This document shows, piece by piece, positions 1 to 7,651 of a DNA stretch of 17,883 bases (position 1 is its first letter; the number at the start of each line of letters is the position of its first letter). A model generated the notes under the pieces. The model saw only the letters and a list, made by a program, of their open reading frames with translations. It did not search any database and was not told the origin of the DNA. A program made the position numbers and the translations under genes. The stretch covers positions 1-17,883 of the forward strand of contig VEQB01000010.1 of assembly GCA_018883485.1 (NCBI GenBank), given 5' to 3'. The DNA is from Bacteroidota bacterium. Lineage in GTDB: Bacteria > Bacteroidota > Bacteroidia > UKL13-3.

Positions 1-1263
1 AAAATACTCCGAGTAAGTAGATTCTCCGCCACCGGAATAGAAGAGATGGTTAAGTGCAGGATAGTTTTTAATAGTAACCGAAGGCTTGACTCCGAGCTCT
101 TTTTTCCAGATAGCCAAATTCTCTAAATTAACTTGGTAATCTCTATCGGCATGTAAGATAAGCATGGGTTGTTTTATCTTATTCGCAATATCCATATGCT
201 TGTAATTATTGAACCAAATCCAATAGGTAGCTTGCACATCGTAAGGCATTAAATGATGTTCTGTAAGCGGGTTCAATTTTTTGTTCATGCTAAATTTAGC
301 CTTTTCTTTTTGCTCCATGTATTCTCCTTTTTTATAAGGAGCAACTTTTGCTAAATAATCATATTGATCCATCATCATTTCTTGCATACGTTTGGAATTG
401 GCACCTAAGAGAATAATGCCTTTTACATCTGCTCTTTCTTTGGCAACTAAAGGCAAGAGCATACCACCTTGGCCATGGCCCAATATATAAATTCTGGTAG
501 GGTCCACTTCTGGTAAAGTGCTAAGGGTATCAATGGCTTTGTATAAATCGTCTAGGTATTCGTCTCTGCAAGTGTAGGATGCGTAAGCCGCTTTATCTCT
601 AAGTAAAAATGCGCCATAAATATTAGGTCTTTTTTCGTAGCGAAAGGTATTATAGCCACTGGTACTAAGTGCGCCAACAAGGTCTTTGTAGGGCTTATTT
701 TCATTGTAGCTACCATCTCTATCGGTTGGGCCAGCATCTGGTAAAATAATCACCAAAGGATGCTTACCTTGTGCATAAGGATAGGTAAAGTTACCAGGTA
801 AGGCGTACATGCCATTGTTAATATTAAATTCCCTTTCACCAAACTTATCTACATCAACATAATCTGGGTAAACATAAATTTTATGCGCTGGCATAAAGGC
901 TATGTAATTCATTTTATTATCTGGTGTAAAGCCAAGGTTTAGAATATAAGGTAATGATTCGAAACTTAATTTATAACTAATAAAGAGGTAATTGTTTGGA
1001 GCAGAAAAGTAGATTACTTTTTTCTTTTCTAAATCGCCATAAGTGCCCACTAATTCGTTCCAATCGGCTTCAAAGGTAAATCTGTTATAGGCTTCTAGGT
1101 AAACCGTATCTCTAAGTTTTTCTATCTCTTTAAAATTTTTCTGTTGAAAGAAAGAAACAACAACATTGCCTAAAGAATCTGCTTTATAGAATTCTGCAGG
1201 TTGGGCAATTAAGGATAAAGGAAAGAAACCAAGCAGGAGCTTGAACCAAATATTTTTATACAT
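1..1263 (-). CDS. Secreted DUF3887 + alpha/beta hydrolase-fold protein, 3' end off the window, nucleophile Ser replaced by Gly
   Basis: An open frame of 421 codons starts at the ATG at 1261-1263 and runs off the left edge. Residues 1-21 are a signal peptide (MYKN, a hydrophobic core, then LIAQ). Residues about 25-105 resemble DUF3887, with an F-x-A-D-W-x-x-L-V-G-T-Y-G-D pattern. After about residue 165 comes an alpha/beta-hydrolase domain of the S9/S33 type: strand HPLVIILPDAGP, elbow ILGHGQGGMLLP, catalytic-Asp strand LILHADRDYQV (Asp375) and His406 in LNHLF. The nucleophile elbow should read G-x-S-x-G, but residue 264 is Gly (GGC at 472-474), so the triad Ser is missing while Asp and His remain. 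It is the last gene of the rmlA operon, 21 nt after the phosphatase gene. The family includes esterases and peptidases; the substrate is unknown, and this copy may be inactive or carry a base error. Confidence 0.85.
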   Translation of the reverse strand, partial: MYKNIWFKLLLGFFPLSLIAQPAEFYKADSLGNVVVSFFQQKNFKEIEKLRDTVYLEAYNRFTFEADWNELVGTYGDLEKKKVIYFSAPNNYLFISYKLSFESLPYILNLGFTPDNKMNYIAFMPAHKIYVYPDYVDVDKFGEREFNINNGMYALPGNFTYPYAQGKHPLVIILPDAGPTDRDGSYNENKPYKDLVGALSTSGYNTFRYEKRPNIYGAFLLRDKAAYASYTCRDEYLDDLYKAIDTLSTLPEVDPTRIYILGHGQGGMLLPLVAKERADVKGIILLGANSKRMQEMMMDQYDYLAKVAPYKKGEYMEQKEKAKFSMNKKLNPLTEHHLMPYDVQATYWIWFNNYKHMDIANKIKQPMLILHADRDYQVNLENLAIWKKELGVKPSVTIKNYPALNHLFYSGGGESTYSEYF

Positions 1264-1284
1264 AGTACAAAGTTACAGCTCCAA

Positions 1285-2043
1285 TTATAAATTATTATTT
1301 AATAATTCGGCTTCACAAACTTTATGAAACAGTTTGTTTTGGAGCACATCTTGCAAGATTTGTTGGTGTTTAATGTGATGTGCATCAGAGCCTACAAGAT
1401 CTATCAACCGGTTATTTACAAGGTATTGTGCGGCCTCCTGCACTTGTTTAGCGTAATAGCCTACGCAAGAAAGCATATTTAATTGAAAGAGAATGCCTCG
1501 GTCTTTAAGTTCATGAAACTTGGTTCTTTCATTGTTATAAAATGGATATCTTTCTGGGTGCGCTAAGATAGGTTGGTAGCCAGCTATCTGTAATTCAAAG
1601 AGTGCCGAACTCAAGTTTGGAGGCTCATTCATAAAGGGCAATTCTATTAATATATGTTTGCCATTTGGGCCAAATGTAAGCAAATTACCTTCGGCAATTT
1701 TGCGTTCAAAGCCATCGTCTACCATGTACTCGGCGGCTACATCAAATTCTATGGGTATGTTTTGCAATTTGAGTTCAGCCCTAATTTGATCTCTTAATGG
1801 AAATAAATTGTCTTTACTGTTTTTGTAAAAGTCGCTCATAATATGCGGCGTGGTAATAATCTTACGCATGCCCATAGCAGCAAAACCTTTAATGAGTTCT
1901 ATACTTTGCTCAATGGTTTGGCAGCCGTCGTCCACCCCAAAAATCAGGTGGGAGTGAAACTCCACCTGAATAGGGTTATCAAAGGGAATATTGGTTTGAG
2001 AAACCTGGCTACTTTTGCCAAATATTTTGCTTAAAAACGACAA
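1285..2043 (-). CDS. PHP-family protein-tyrosine phosphatase (CpsB/YwqE/CapC type), TTG start
   Basis: A 252-residue PHP-fold metal-dependent phosphatase. Family members remove phosphate from tyrosine-phosphorylated BY-kinases and so tune capsule or exopolysaccharide export. The metal ligands are all visible: H30 and H32 in FHSHLIFGVDDG, H67 in TTPH, E105 in AEYM, H162 in AHPERY, and D220/H222 in GSDAHH. The length is normal for the family. The start must be TTG at 2041-2043: the upstream frame closes with TAG after only four more codons without a start, and the next Met is far inside the conserved domain. The isomerase gene before it stops with TAA one nucleotide earlier (TAAGTTG), which suggests translational coupling. 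No tyrosine kinase (Wzc type) lies in the window, so its partner must be encoded elsewhere. Confidence 0.9.
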   Translation of the reverse strand: MSFLSKIFGKSSQVSQTNIPFDNPIQVEFHSHLIFGVDDGCQTIEQSIELIKGFAAMGMRKIITTPHIMSDFYKNSKDNLFPLRDQIRAELKLQNIPIEFDVAAEYMVDDGFERKIAEGNLLTFGPNGKHILIELPFMNEPPNLSSALFELQIAGYQPILAHPERYPFYNNERTKFHELKDRGILFQLNMLSCVGYYAKQVQEAAQYLVNNRLIDLVGSDAHHIKHQQILQDVLQNKLFHKVCEAELLNNNL

Positions 2044-2044
2044 C

Positions 2045-3022
2045 TTATACTTGTTCTAAAAATTCTTTCAACGAAGCAATGTTAGGCACATTTAAAGAAT
2101 CTACCTTACGGTGATCTGCCACTAAAATACTTAACCAATCTAAACGATGAATGGTTTCGTACATGGCTGTTAAGTTAAATTCTTCAACCCCTAATTCTAT
2201 TACTTTATGGTATTCAACTTCTAATAACCCATTTAAAAATTCAAATCTTGAACCAACTCGTGGATTGCTATTTGAGTTTAAGAAGAAGAAAACTGTATCT
2301 AAGGTTCCGTAGTAACTTTCAATTACATTGTGATTATGCTCTGGTAATACATGAGTAAAACATTCATGCTTGGCATTCTCTTGCACTTGTTGTGCAAAGC
2401 GGGTAGCTACCCCTTCAAATTGCCCATCACTCAATACCACATATTTAGAATTAACTTTAGATTTTATAGCTTCAAATATGGCATTGGCATCTTCGTGGTA
2501 TGGTGTGCAATCTTCAAATTTGGCAGCAATGGTTTTTAGTTCTTCTTGGGCATCTTTTCCAACTAGTTCGGCAAAGATTTGAACCAAATAAGTAAGCGAA
2601 AAACCAAGCGCCATGCGGGGTTGAAAGCCAGGTTCTATGTAATAACTTTTAAGGTTATTTTCTTCAACCAATTTACCCATTTTGCCACCACTAGTTAGCA
2701 CAAGCATTGTGCTACCTTTCTTTTTTACCTCATCAAACATGGCCAAGGTTTCTTCTGTATTGCCACTGTAGGAACCTAAAATAACCAAGGTTTTTTCGTT
2801 AACATAAGCGGGCAAAGAATAATCTGCAACCACCTCAACAGGTAGCGGAAACTCATGCATATAAAGGGTTTTAACCAAACGGCCACCAATACCACTGCCG
2901 CCTAAACCGCCAATTAGGATATTGCTAAATTGATTGGCTTGCAAGCCATGCTTACTATAATTATTTACGGCATAATTTATTTGATAGCCGAATTTTTTTA
3001 ATGCTTCGTGTTGTACGTTCAT
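2045..3022 (-). CDS. Bifunctional phosphoglucose/phosphomannose isomerase, SIS domain
   Basis: A 325-residue cytosolic isomerase that interconverts fructose-6-phosphate with glucose-6-phosphate or mannose-6-phosphate, which feeds glucose-1-phosphate to RmlA/GalE and mannose-1-phosphate to GDP-mannose routes. The SIS sugar-phosphate signature is present: GGLGGSGIGG at 38-47 and GSYSGNTEET at 83-92. The C-terminal half carries the LPEHNHN motif (226-232) typical of the bacterial PGI/PMI C-terminal domain, with the Glu and His used in ring opening and proton transfer. The length fits this short archaeal/bacterial dual-specificity family and not classical Pgi (about 450-550 residues). It is 5 nt downstream of rmlA and 1 nt upstream of the phosphatase start, so it is almost certainly co-transcribed. 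Which substrate dominates cannot be read from the sequence. Confidence 0.88.
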   Translation of the reverse strand: MNVQHEALKKFGYQINYAVNNYSKHGLQANQFSNILIGGLGGSGIGGRLVKTLYMHEFPLPVEVVADYSLPAYVNEKTLVILGSYSGNTEETLAMFDEVKKKGSTMLVLTSGGKMGKLVEENNLKSYYIEPGFQPRMALGFSLTYLVQIFAELVGKDAQEELKTIAAKFEDCTPYHEDANAIFEAIKSKVNSKYVVLSDGQFEGVATRFAQQVQENAKHECFTHVLPEHNHNVIESYYGTLDTVFFFLNSNSNPRVGSRFEFLNGLLEVEYHKVIELGVEEFNLTAMYETIHRLDWLSILVADHRKVDSLNVPNIASLKEFLEQV

Positions 3023-3027
3023 ATTTT

Positions 3028-3888
3028 TTATTTTAAAAGGTTCATTAAGTAAACTCCGTAGCCACTCTTTAGATATTTTTTTGCTTCGCGTTCTAAGCCT
3101 GCTTTATCTAGCCATCCCATGCGGTAAGCTACTTCTTCTATGCAACCAATTTTCCAACCTTGGCGTTCTTCTATTACCTGCACAAATTGGCCTGCTTGCA
3201 TCAACGATTCAAAGGTGCCTGTATCTAACCATGCGGTGCCTCTTTGTAATACACCTACTTTTAATTTACCTGCTGCTAAGTATACTTTGTTTACGTCGGT
3301 AATTTCTAATTCGCCGCGTGGCGAGGGTTTAATATTGGCTGCAATTTCTACAATACTATTATCGTAGAAATACAAACCAGGTACCGCATAACTCGATTTA
3401 GGTTGCGTAGGTTTTTCTTCAATACTCAATGCCTTCATGTTGGCATCAAATTCTACCACACCATAGCGCTCTGGGTCGTTTACATGATACGCAAATACCA
3501 CACCACCATCTGGGTCGTTATTGCTTTGTAAGAGTTGGCTCAAACCGGCAGCATAAAAAATATTATCGCCTAAAACCAAAGCTACTTTGTCTGAACCAAT
3601 AAAATTTGCACCGATAATAAAAGCTTGGGCAAGGCCATCTGGCGAGGGTTGTTCGGCATATTCAAAACGGCAACCTAATTGCGAGCCGTCTCCTAAAAGT
3701 TTTTTAAAGCCTGGTAAATCGTGGGGAGTAGAAATAATAAGTATCTCTCTAATTCCTGCTAACATCAATGTGCTAAGCGGATAGTAAATCATGGGTTTAT
3801 CGTAAACCGGCATCAATTGTTTACTCACCGCAATAGTCAATGGATGTAGGCGTGTACCGCTCCCACCTGCTAAAATTATTCCTTTCAT
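3028..3888 (-). CDS. rmlA: Glucose-1-phosphate thymidylyltransferase RmlA
   Basis: 286 residues, the usual RmlA length. It joins dTTP and glucose-1-phosphate to dTDP-glucose plus pyrophosphate, the first step of dTDP-L-rhamnose and other dTDP-sugar pathways. The nucleotidyltransferase signature LAGGSGTRLHPLT is at 6-18, followed by SKQLMPVYDKP. QPSPDGLAQA (80-89) contacts base and sugar, LGDNIFY (106-112) holds the metal-binding Asp, then come IEEKP and GTAWLDTGT. ATG start at 3886-3888. It is the first gene of a four-gene minus-strand run. Its 73-nt upstream region is shared with the divergent WG-repeat gene. rmlB lies upstream but is separated by that plus-strand gene; rmlC and rmlD are absent here. 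The synonym is rfbA. Confidence 0.95.
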   Translation of the reverse strand: MKGIILAGGSGTRLHPLTIAVSKQLMPVYDKPMIYYPLSTLMLAGIREILIISTPHDLPGFKKLLGDGSQLGCRFEYAEQPSPDGLAQAFIIGANFIGSDKVALVLGDNIFYAAGLSQLLQSNNDPDGGVVFAYHVNDPERYGVVEFDANMKALSIEEKPTQPKSSYAVPGLYFYDNSIVEIAANIKPSPRGELEITDVNKVYLAAGKLKVGVLQRGTAWLDTGTFESLMQAGQFVQVIEERQGWKIGCIEEVAYRMGWLDKAGLEREAKKYLKSGYGVYLMNLLK

Positions 3889-3961
3889 AGAGGGCTAAAA
3901 AATGTGATCGCAATATAGTTGAATTCTTATATTTTTGAGAACTTAAGCATTACCTAATTGC
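3889..3961. promoter_or_regulatory. Divergent promoter region between rmlA and the WG-repeat gene
   Basis: This 73-nt spacer must carry start signals in both directions. On the plus strand TATTTTTG at 3930-3937 matches the Bacteroidota -7 consensus TAnnTTTG exactly and sits 24 nt before the WG start codon, though a good -33 TTTG is not visible. On the minus strand the nearest match is TATATTGC (inexact) about 20 nt before rmlA. EcoRI-like GAATTC and an ACTTAAG stretch are present but I see no convincing operator. The plus-strand -7 box is the better supported of the two. Confidence 0.4.
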
Positions 3962-6900
3962 ATGAAAACCTATTTAACCCTTGCTTTATTCCTTTTTCTG
4001 AATATTTCTGCTATAGCTCAGGATTGTACCGTGCGCATGAAAATGAGCAAAAATGTAGGCTTTCCGGGCCGAACCAAAATATTCTTAAACCTTAGCGATG
4101 CAAGCGGTGAGCGCCAAGATTCTAGTGTTTTAGGCTTGGATAGCACTTTCGCGTTTAAGTTTCCGGTTAAGGGAATTGGGCAGCTTTACTTTAGTGCCAA
4201 GGGTAATTTAGATTTTCCGGCTTCCTATTTCATCATTTTGCCAAAAGAACAATTGCTTTTTGGGTTCGAAAAGGACGAGAAGCGAGATAGTATCAATGAA
4301 ATTGTGCTTACCCGTTATACCGAGCTCGACCAAGTATTAGATGTGTTTGATGCCTTGTTAATAGATTATTCTTATGGGATAGACGATTCTATTACATTTA
4401 ACAAGAAACTCCATGATTTGAAAATTGAAGCTTTGCAATTGTGCGAGAAGAATGAAGCACTCAAAGGAACCCCGCTTTATTTGGCTGCTAAGCAAGGCAT
4501 TGATATGAAGGCAGCACTGGCCTATACGCGGTTTGCTTATTATGCCCGTTTTCAGCAAAAGCATAAGTCGTTTAATTTTTTAGCCCCAACTTATTTTGAT
4601 CCTATTCGTTCGCTGCTTAAAGCTGCACCATTGATGCCATTAATTGCCGAGCGGCAAGAGGAGATACGTTATTTAGTGTCACAAATAGATTCTGTAAAGT
4701 TAGAAACAGCTTTGTTAAGTGATCTTAACCGCTCAATGGCCAAAGGAGAATCTCGAGATTATATCTCTATTTATCCAAAATCTGATGGCCCTAATTGCAC
4801 CTATGGTTATGCTGGTAATATTAACAATCCGTACCAGTTAGATGCCTCCATTGAAGGTTGGTTTATAAGCCCGCAGTTTGACAAAGCAGAAGACTTTAGT
4901 GAATATGGATTGGCCGTTGTAGAACGCGCAGGCATGTACCAGTTTATTAATTACCGTGGCGAAAATGTACTCGATAGAAACTATGAAAAACTAATTTTTG
5001 TAGATGGCGAATACTATATAGCTAGGTATGAAGGTGCTTATGGTTTAATTAGCAAAAAAGGTGATTGGGTTTTGCCTTTTGTTTACGAACGTATTGTAAC
5101 TTTGGGTCAGGGCCTTTTGGGCTTTCAACCTAAAAATAGTCCGTTTATGGGATTAATGCATTGGCAAGGCCAAGTGCTTATTCCGGCTAAGTATAATTAT
5201 ATCTATCCTTTTGAGGGCAATGATTATACCCGTACCGTAATTTACGATGCAAATAAATGGGAGCGTGGCAATGGAAAAGGTACGCGCAAACCCGGAGAAA
5301 AATACGGTATCATCACGCCCGAAGGTAAAGAACTGCTTAGCCCAAATTGGTATAGTCCTATGCCGCAAGCAAATAATTATTACAGCAGTTTCCCACTAGC
5401 CATTTATGAAAGAAAGTATAATTCTGTGTTTCATTTTTATAGAAATAAAGAATTCTTTATGTTAAGCGAAAAGGGCACGATTATTAAACCCTCAAGGCAA
5501 TTTAGAAATTTAAATAAGCCAGGTAAACATTTATACTTTGCTTCTAACAACCAAGAAGGTATTTGCAAAACTTACGATGGCCAATGGCAAAGTGAAGCGT
5601 TTAGGGTAAATTACAGAGGCATACAAACCATTGGCAACGATTATTTTTACTTTCAATTGCAAGCTACTAACCAAGTGGTGTTGCTTAAAGACCAAGCCTT
5701 GCCCATACAAGCAGATACTTTTCAAGATATACAGCGCCTTGATTATGATTCGTATTCTTCTCAATCTGGTTCGCCCATTTATAAAGTGCAAGCTTTGGAG
5801 TGCTTTGGTTTACTTAATGCTAGCGGCAAGTTCGTAATTCCAATTAAGTATGATACCTTAGAATACTTAGACTCTATTCTTGCAGTAAAGCAAAATAGTT
5901 ACTATGCTATTTTTGATACAGCCGGGAAACAAATTACGCCGTTTAAATATAAGGCCATTCGTTTTTTTGGCGACCAAAGTATTAACTTGTTGGAGCTGCA
6001 GACAGATAGTAGTATACAGGTATGCGACAGAAATTTAAAAATATTGTTTGAAGCCAAAGGTGCCCAAGCAGTTTGGATGGATGGAGCCGCGGATGCAGAA
6101 TTATGTAATTGGAGTTATTTGAAAGATGGCTACTTATATCAGTATGATAGAAGCAAACACCATTTGCCGTATCTAGGGCAAATGCATTACAGGCAATTGT
6201 ACACAGGTACAAATATGGTAAGGCCCAGTCTTATCAATAGAAAAGGGGAGTGGCTTGGAGAGGTTCAAAGCGAAGAAAATGCAGACAGCGCAGCCTTTTT
6301 TATAGTGCAGCGCTTTGGTGCGCAACAAATGGTTACCCCAGAAAATAAGCAAGCATTGCCTGGTAGTTACCAAGAAATAGCGCCACTCTATTATGACGCT
6401 GATGATAAAAAATATAGCACCTATTCCTATAGCTATAACGATAAACCTGCTTATTACCTCTGCACTACTTTAAGTTTTGGTAAAGGCTTGGTAAGAAAAG
6501 ATTTTACGCCAGTTTTAGATACTTTGTATCAAGACATTGATGTATCTAAAAGTATGCTCATTGCCAAACAGGGAAAGTTAATTTCCATTTTAGATACCAC
6601 AGGAAAATTGGAACACACTTTAAAGGTTAGTTCAAATCGCAATGCTTCCATTTTATTTGATACTTACATTAGAACCAATCGCACCTTTGGTGGCTTTAAA
6701 TTGTATAGCAGGGCAGGAGAAAAGTTAGGAAAATTTAGAAATGGGAATGTAACACAAGCACCCAACGGTAACCTATACATTGCTAGAACTTCCAAGCAGG
6801 TGTGCGATTTATATACCCCTGCTTTTAAGAAAATAAACAAGGAGCCATTTAGCATTGTGGCTAGGTCTAAGTTTAACTTGTTATTGGTTCAAGAAGAAGA

Positions 6901-7642
6901 AAAACAAAAATGGCTAAGTTTAAATGGAGTAACCTTGGCTACAAGCAAACAGTATGTTACTTACCCGCTTTACTTAAATCCAAATTTTTATGCTTGGTTA
7001 GATACATCTAATACCTTTTTGGTTAAGAAAGACTCTAGTTATTTTGGGTTTAATGTGTTGCAAGAAAAACAAGGGTTTATGATTGCCTATGAGACTGAAG
7101 ATTATTCTTATTCTAACAACAGTGCCGAAATTTTATTTCCAAGTGATAGTCTTTTAAAACAAAACCCAAGTTTGGCAGGAGCTGTTAGCATGGCTAGTTA
7201 TATGGAGTTAGAGAAAGATGAGTCTGGTATAAAGCCTACTCATTTGGGCACTAATTATGTGGTGTTCGAGCACAATAAATTAAGTGATGGCATTGTTACT
7301 CCTTTTACCATTAGCTATTACTTTACTTCAGATTCTTTGTATCGCTTAAATCCTTATGATGTAATACCCAAAGAAAAGAAAATGAGTTTTGCCCGTTTGA
7401 TTACCCAACGCATAAGCTCAGATGATGCTATAAATTGGGATGTTTGTGTAAAACCAGAAGAGCAGTTTAGATTTCTTAACCCTCAGTTTAGTTTGAAGGA
7501 AGATGGCATAACCGTAATTATACGCAAACTAAAAGTACAAAACAGTGAAACCAATGATTTGGAATTGTATTTAAGTAAAGCAGAATTACTGCCTTACTTA
7601 AATCCTCAATCGCACTTTTATCGGTGGTTTTACAAGCCTTAA
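3962..7642 (+). CDS. Large secreted WG (KWG)-repeat protein, function unknown
   Basis: A 1226-residue protein with a clear Sec signal peptide (MKTYLTLALFLFLNISAIAQ, cleavage near AQ-D). Residues about 22-115 look like the DUF4369-type beta domain common at the N terminus of Bacteroidota secreted proteins (inference). About 120-290 is helical. From about 300 onward WG-type beta repeats are seen, each an aromatic/Gly unit followed by G-x-x-(I/V)-(I/L)-P-x-x-Y: KKGDWVLPFVYERI (about 367), QGQVLIPAKYNYI (about 401), SGKFVIPIKYDTL (about 620), AGKQITPFKYKAI (about 653). WG repeats are thought to build beta-propeller-like or solenoid binding surfaces. The last 100 residues (DSLYRLNPYDVIP, then LKEDGITVIIRK and LSKAELLPYLNP) resemble a DUF3298/RsiV-C-like domain. 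No T9SS sorting tail, so it is likely periplasmic or surface-associated. The only plus-strand gene in the window. Its TAA stop overlaps that of rmlB. Confidence 0.85.
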   Translation: MKTYLTLALFLFLNISAIAQDCTVRMKMSKNVGFPGRTKIFLNLSDASGERQDSSVLGLDSTFAFKFPVKGIGQLYFSAKGNLDFPASYFIILPKEQLLFGFEKDEKRDSINEIVLTRYTELDQVLDVFDALLIDYSYGIDDSITFNKKLHDLKIEALQLCEKNEALKGTPLYLAAKQGIDMKAALAYTRFAYYARFQQKHKSFNFLAPTYFDPIRSLLKAAPLMPLIAERQEEIRYLVSQIDSVKLETALLSDLNRSMAKGESRDYISIYPKSDGPNCTYGYAGNINNPYQLDASIEGWFISPQFDKAEDFSEYGLAVVERAGMYQFINYRGENVLDRNYEKLIFVDGEYYIARYEGAYGLISKKGDWVLPFVYERIVTLGQGLLGFQPKNSPFMGLMHWQGQVLIPAKYNYIYPFEGNDYTRTVIYDANKWERGNGKGTRKPGEKYGIITPEGKELLSPNWYSPMPQANNYYSSFPLAIYERKYNSVFHFYRNKEFFMLSEKGTIIKPSRQFRNLNKPGKHLYFASNNQEGICKTYDGQWQSEAFRVNYRGIQTIGNDYFYFQLQATNQVVLLKDQALPIQADTFQDIQRLDYDSYSSQSGSPIYKVQALECFGLLNASGKFVIPIKYDTLEYLDSILAVKQNSYYAIFDTAGKQITPFKYKAIRFFGDQSINLLELQTDSSIQVCDRNLKILFEAKGAQAVWMDGAADAELCNWSYLKDGYLYQYDRSKHHLPYLGQMHYRQLYTGTNMVRPSLINRKGEWLGEVQSEENADSAAFFIVQRFGAQQMVTPENKQALPGSYQEIAPLYYDADDKKYSTYSYSYNDKPAYYLCTTLSFGKGLVRKDFTPVLDTLYQDIDVSKSMLIAKQGKLISILDTTGKLEHTLKVSSNRNASILFDTYIRTNRTFGGFKLYSRAGEKLGKFRNGNVTQAPNGNLYIARTSKQVCDLYTPAFKKINKEPFSIVARSKFNLLLVQEEEKQKWLSLNGVTLATSKQYVTYPLYLNPNFYAWLDTSNTFLVKKDSSYFGFNVLQEKQGFMIAYETEDYSYSNNSAEILFPSDSLLKQNPSLAGAVSMASYMELEKDESGIKPTHLGTNYVVFEHNKLSDGIVTPFTISYYFTSDSLYRLNPYDVIPKEKKMSFARLITQRISSDDAINWDVCVKPEEQFRFLNPQFSLKEDGITVIIRKLKVQNSETNDLELYLSKAELLPYLNPQSHFYRWFYKP

Positions 7643-7651
7643 TGGGCTTGT
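7632..7651. terminator. Stop-codon hairpin between WG gene and rmlB, candidate bidirectional terminator
   Basis: ACAAGCC (7632-7638) pairs perfectly with GGCTTGT (7645-7651) across a 6-nt loop TTAATG. The loop contains TTAA at 7639-7642, which gives the TAA stop of the plus-strand WG gene (7640-7642) and of the minus-strand rmlB (7639-7641). The two coding regions overlap by 4 nt, so there is no other intergenic room for a terminator. On the plus side a short pyrimidine tract (TCTTTC) follows; on the minus side AAAACC follows, so it is not a classic U-tract terminator in that direction. Confidence 0.45.

Noticed and set aside
552..737. 61-residue minus-strand open frame within the hydrolase gene
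   Set aside because: It is out of frame with the well supported 421-codon hydrolase frame that covers the whole region.
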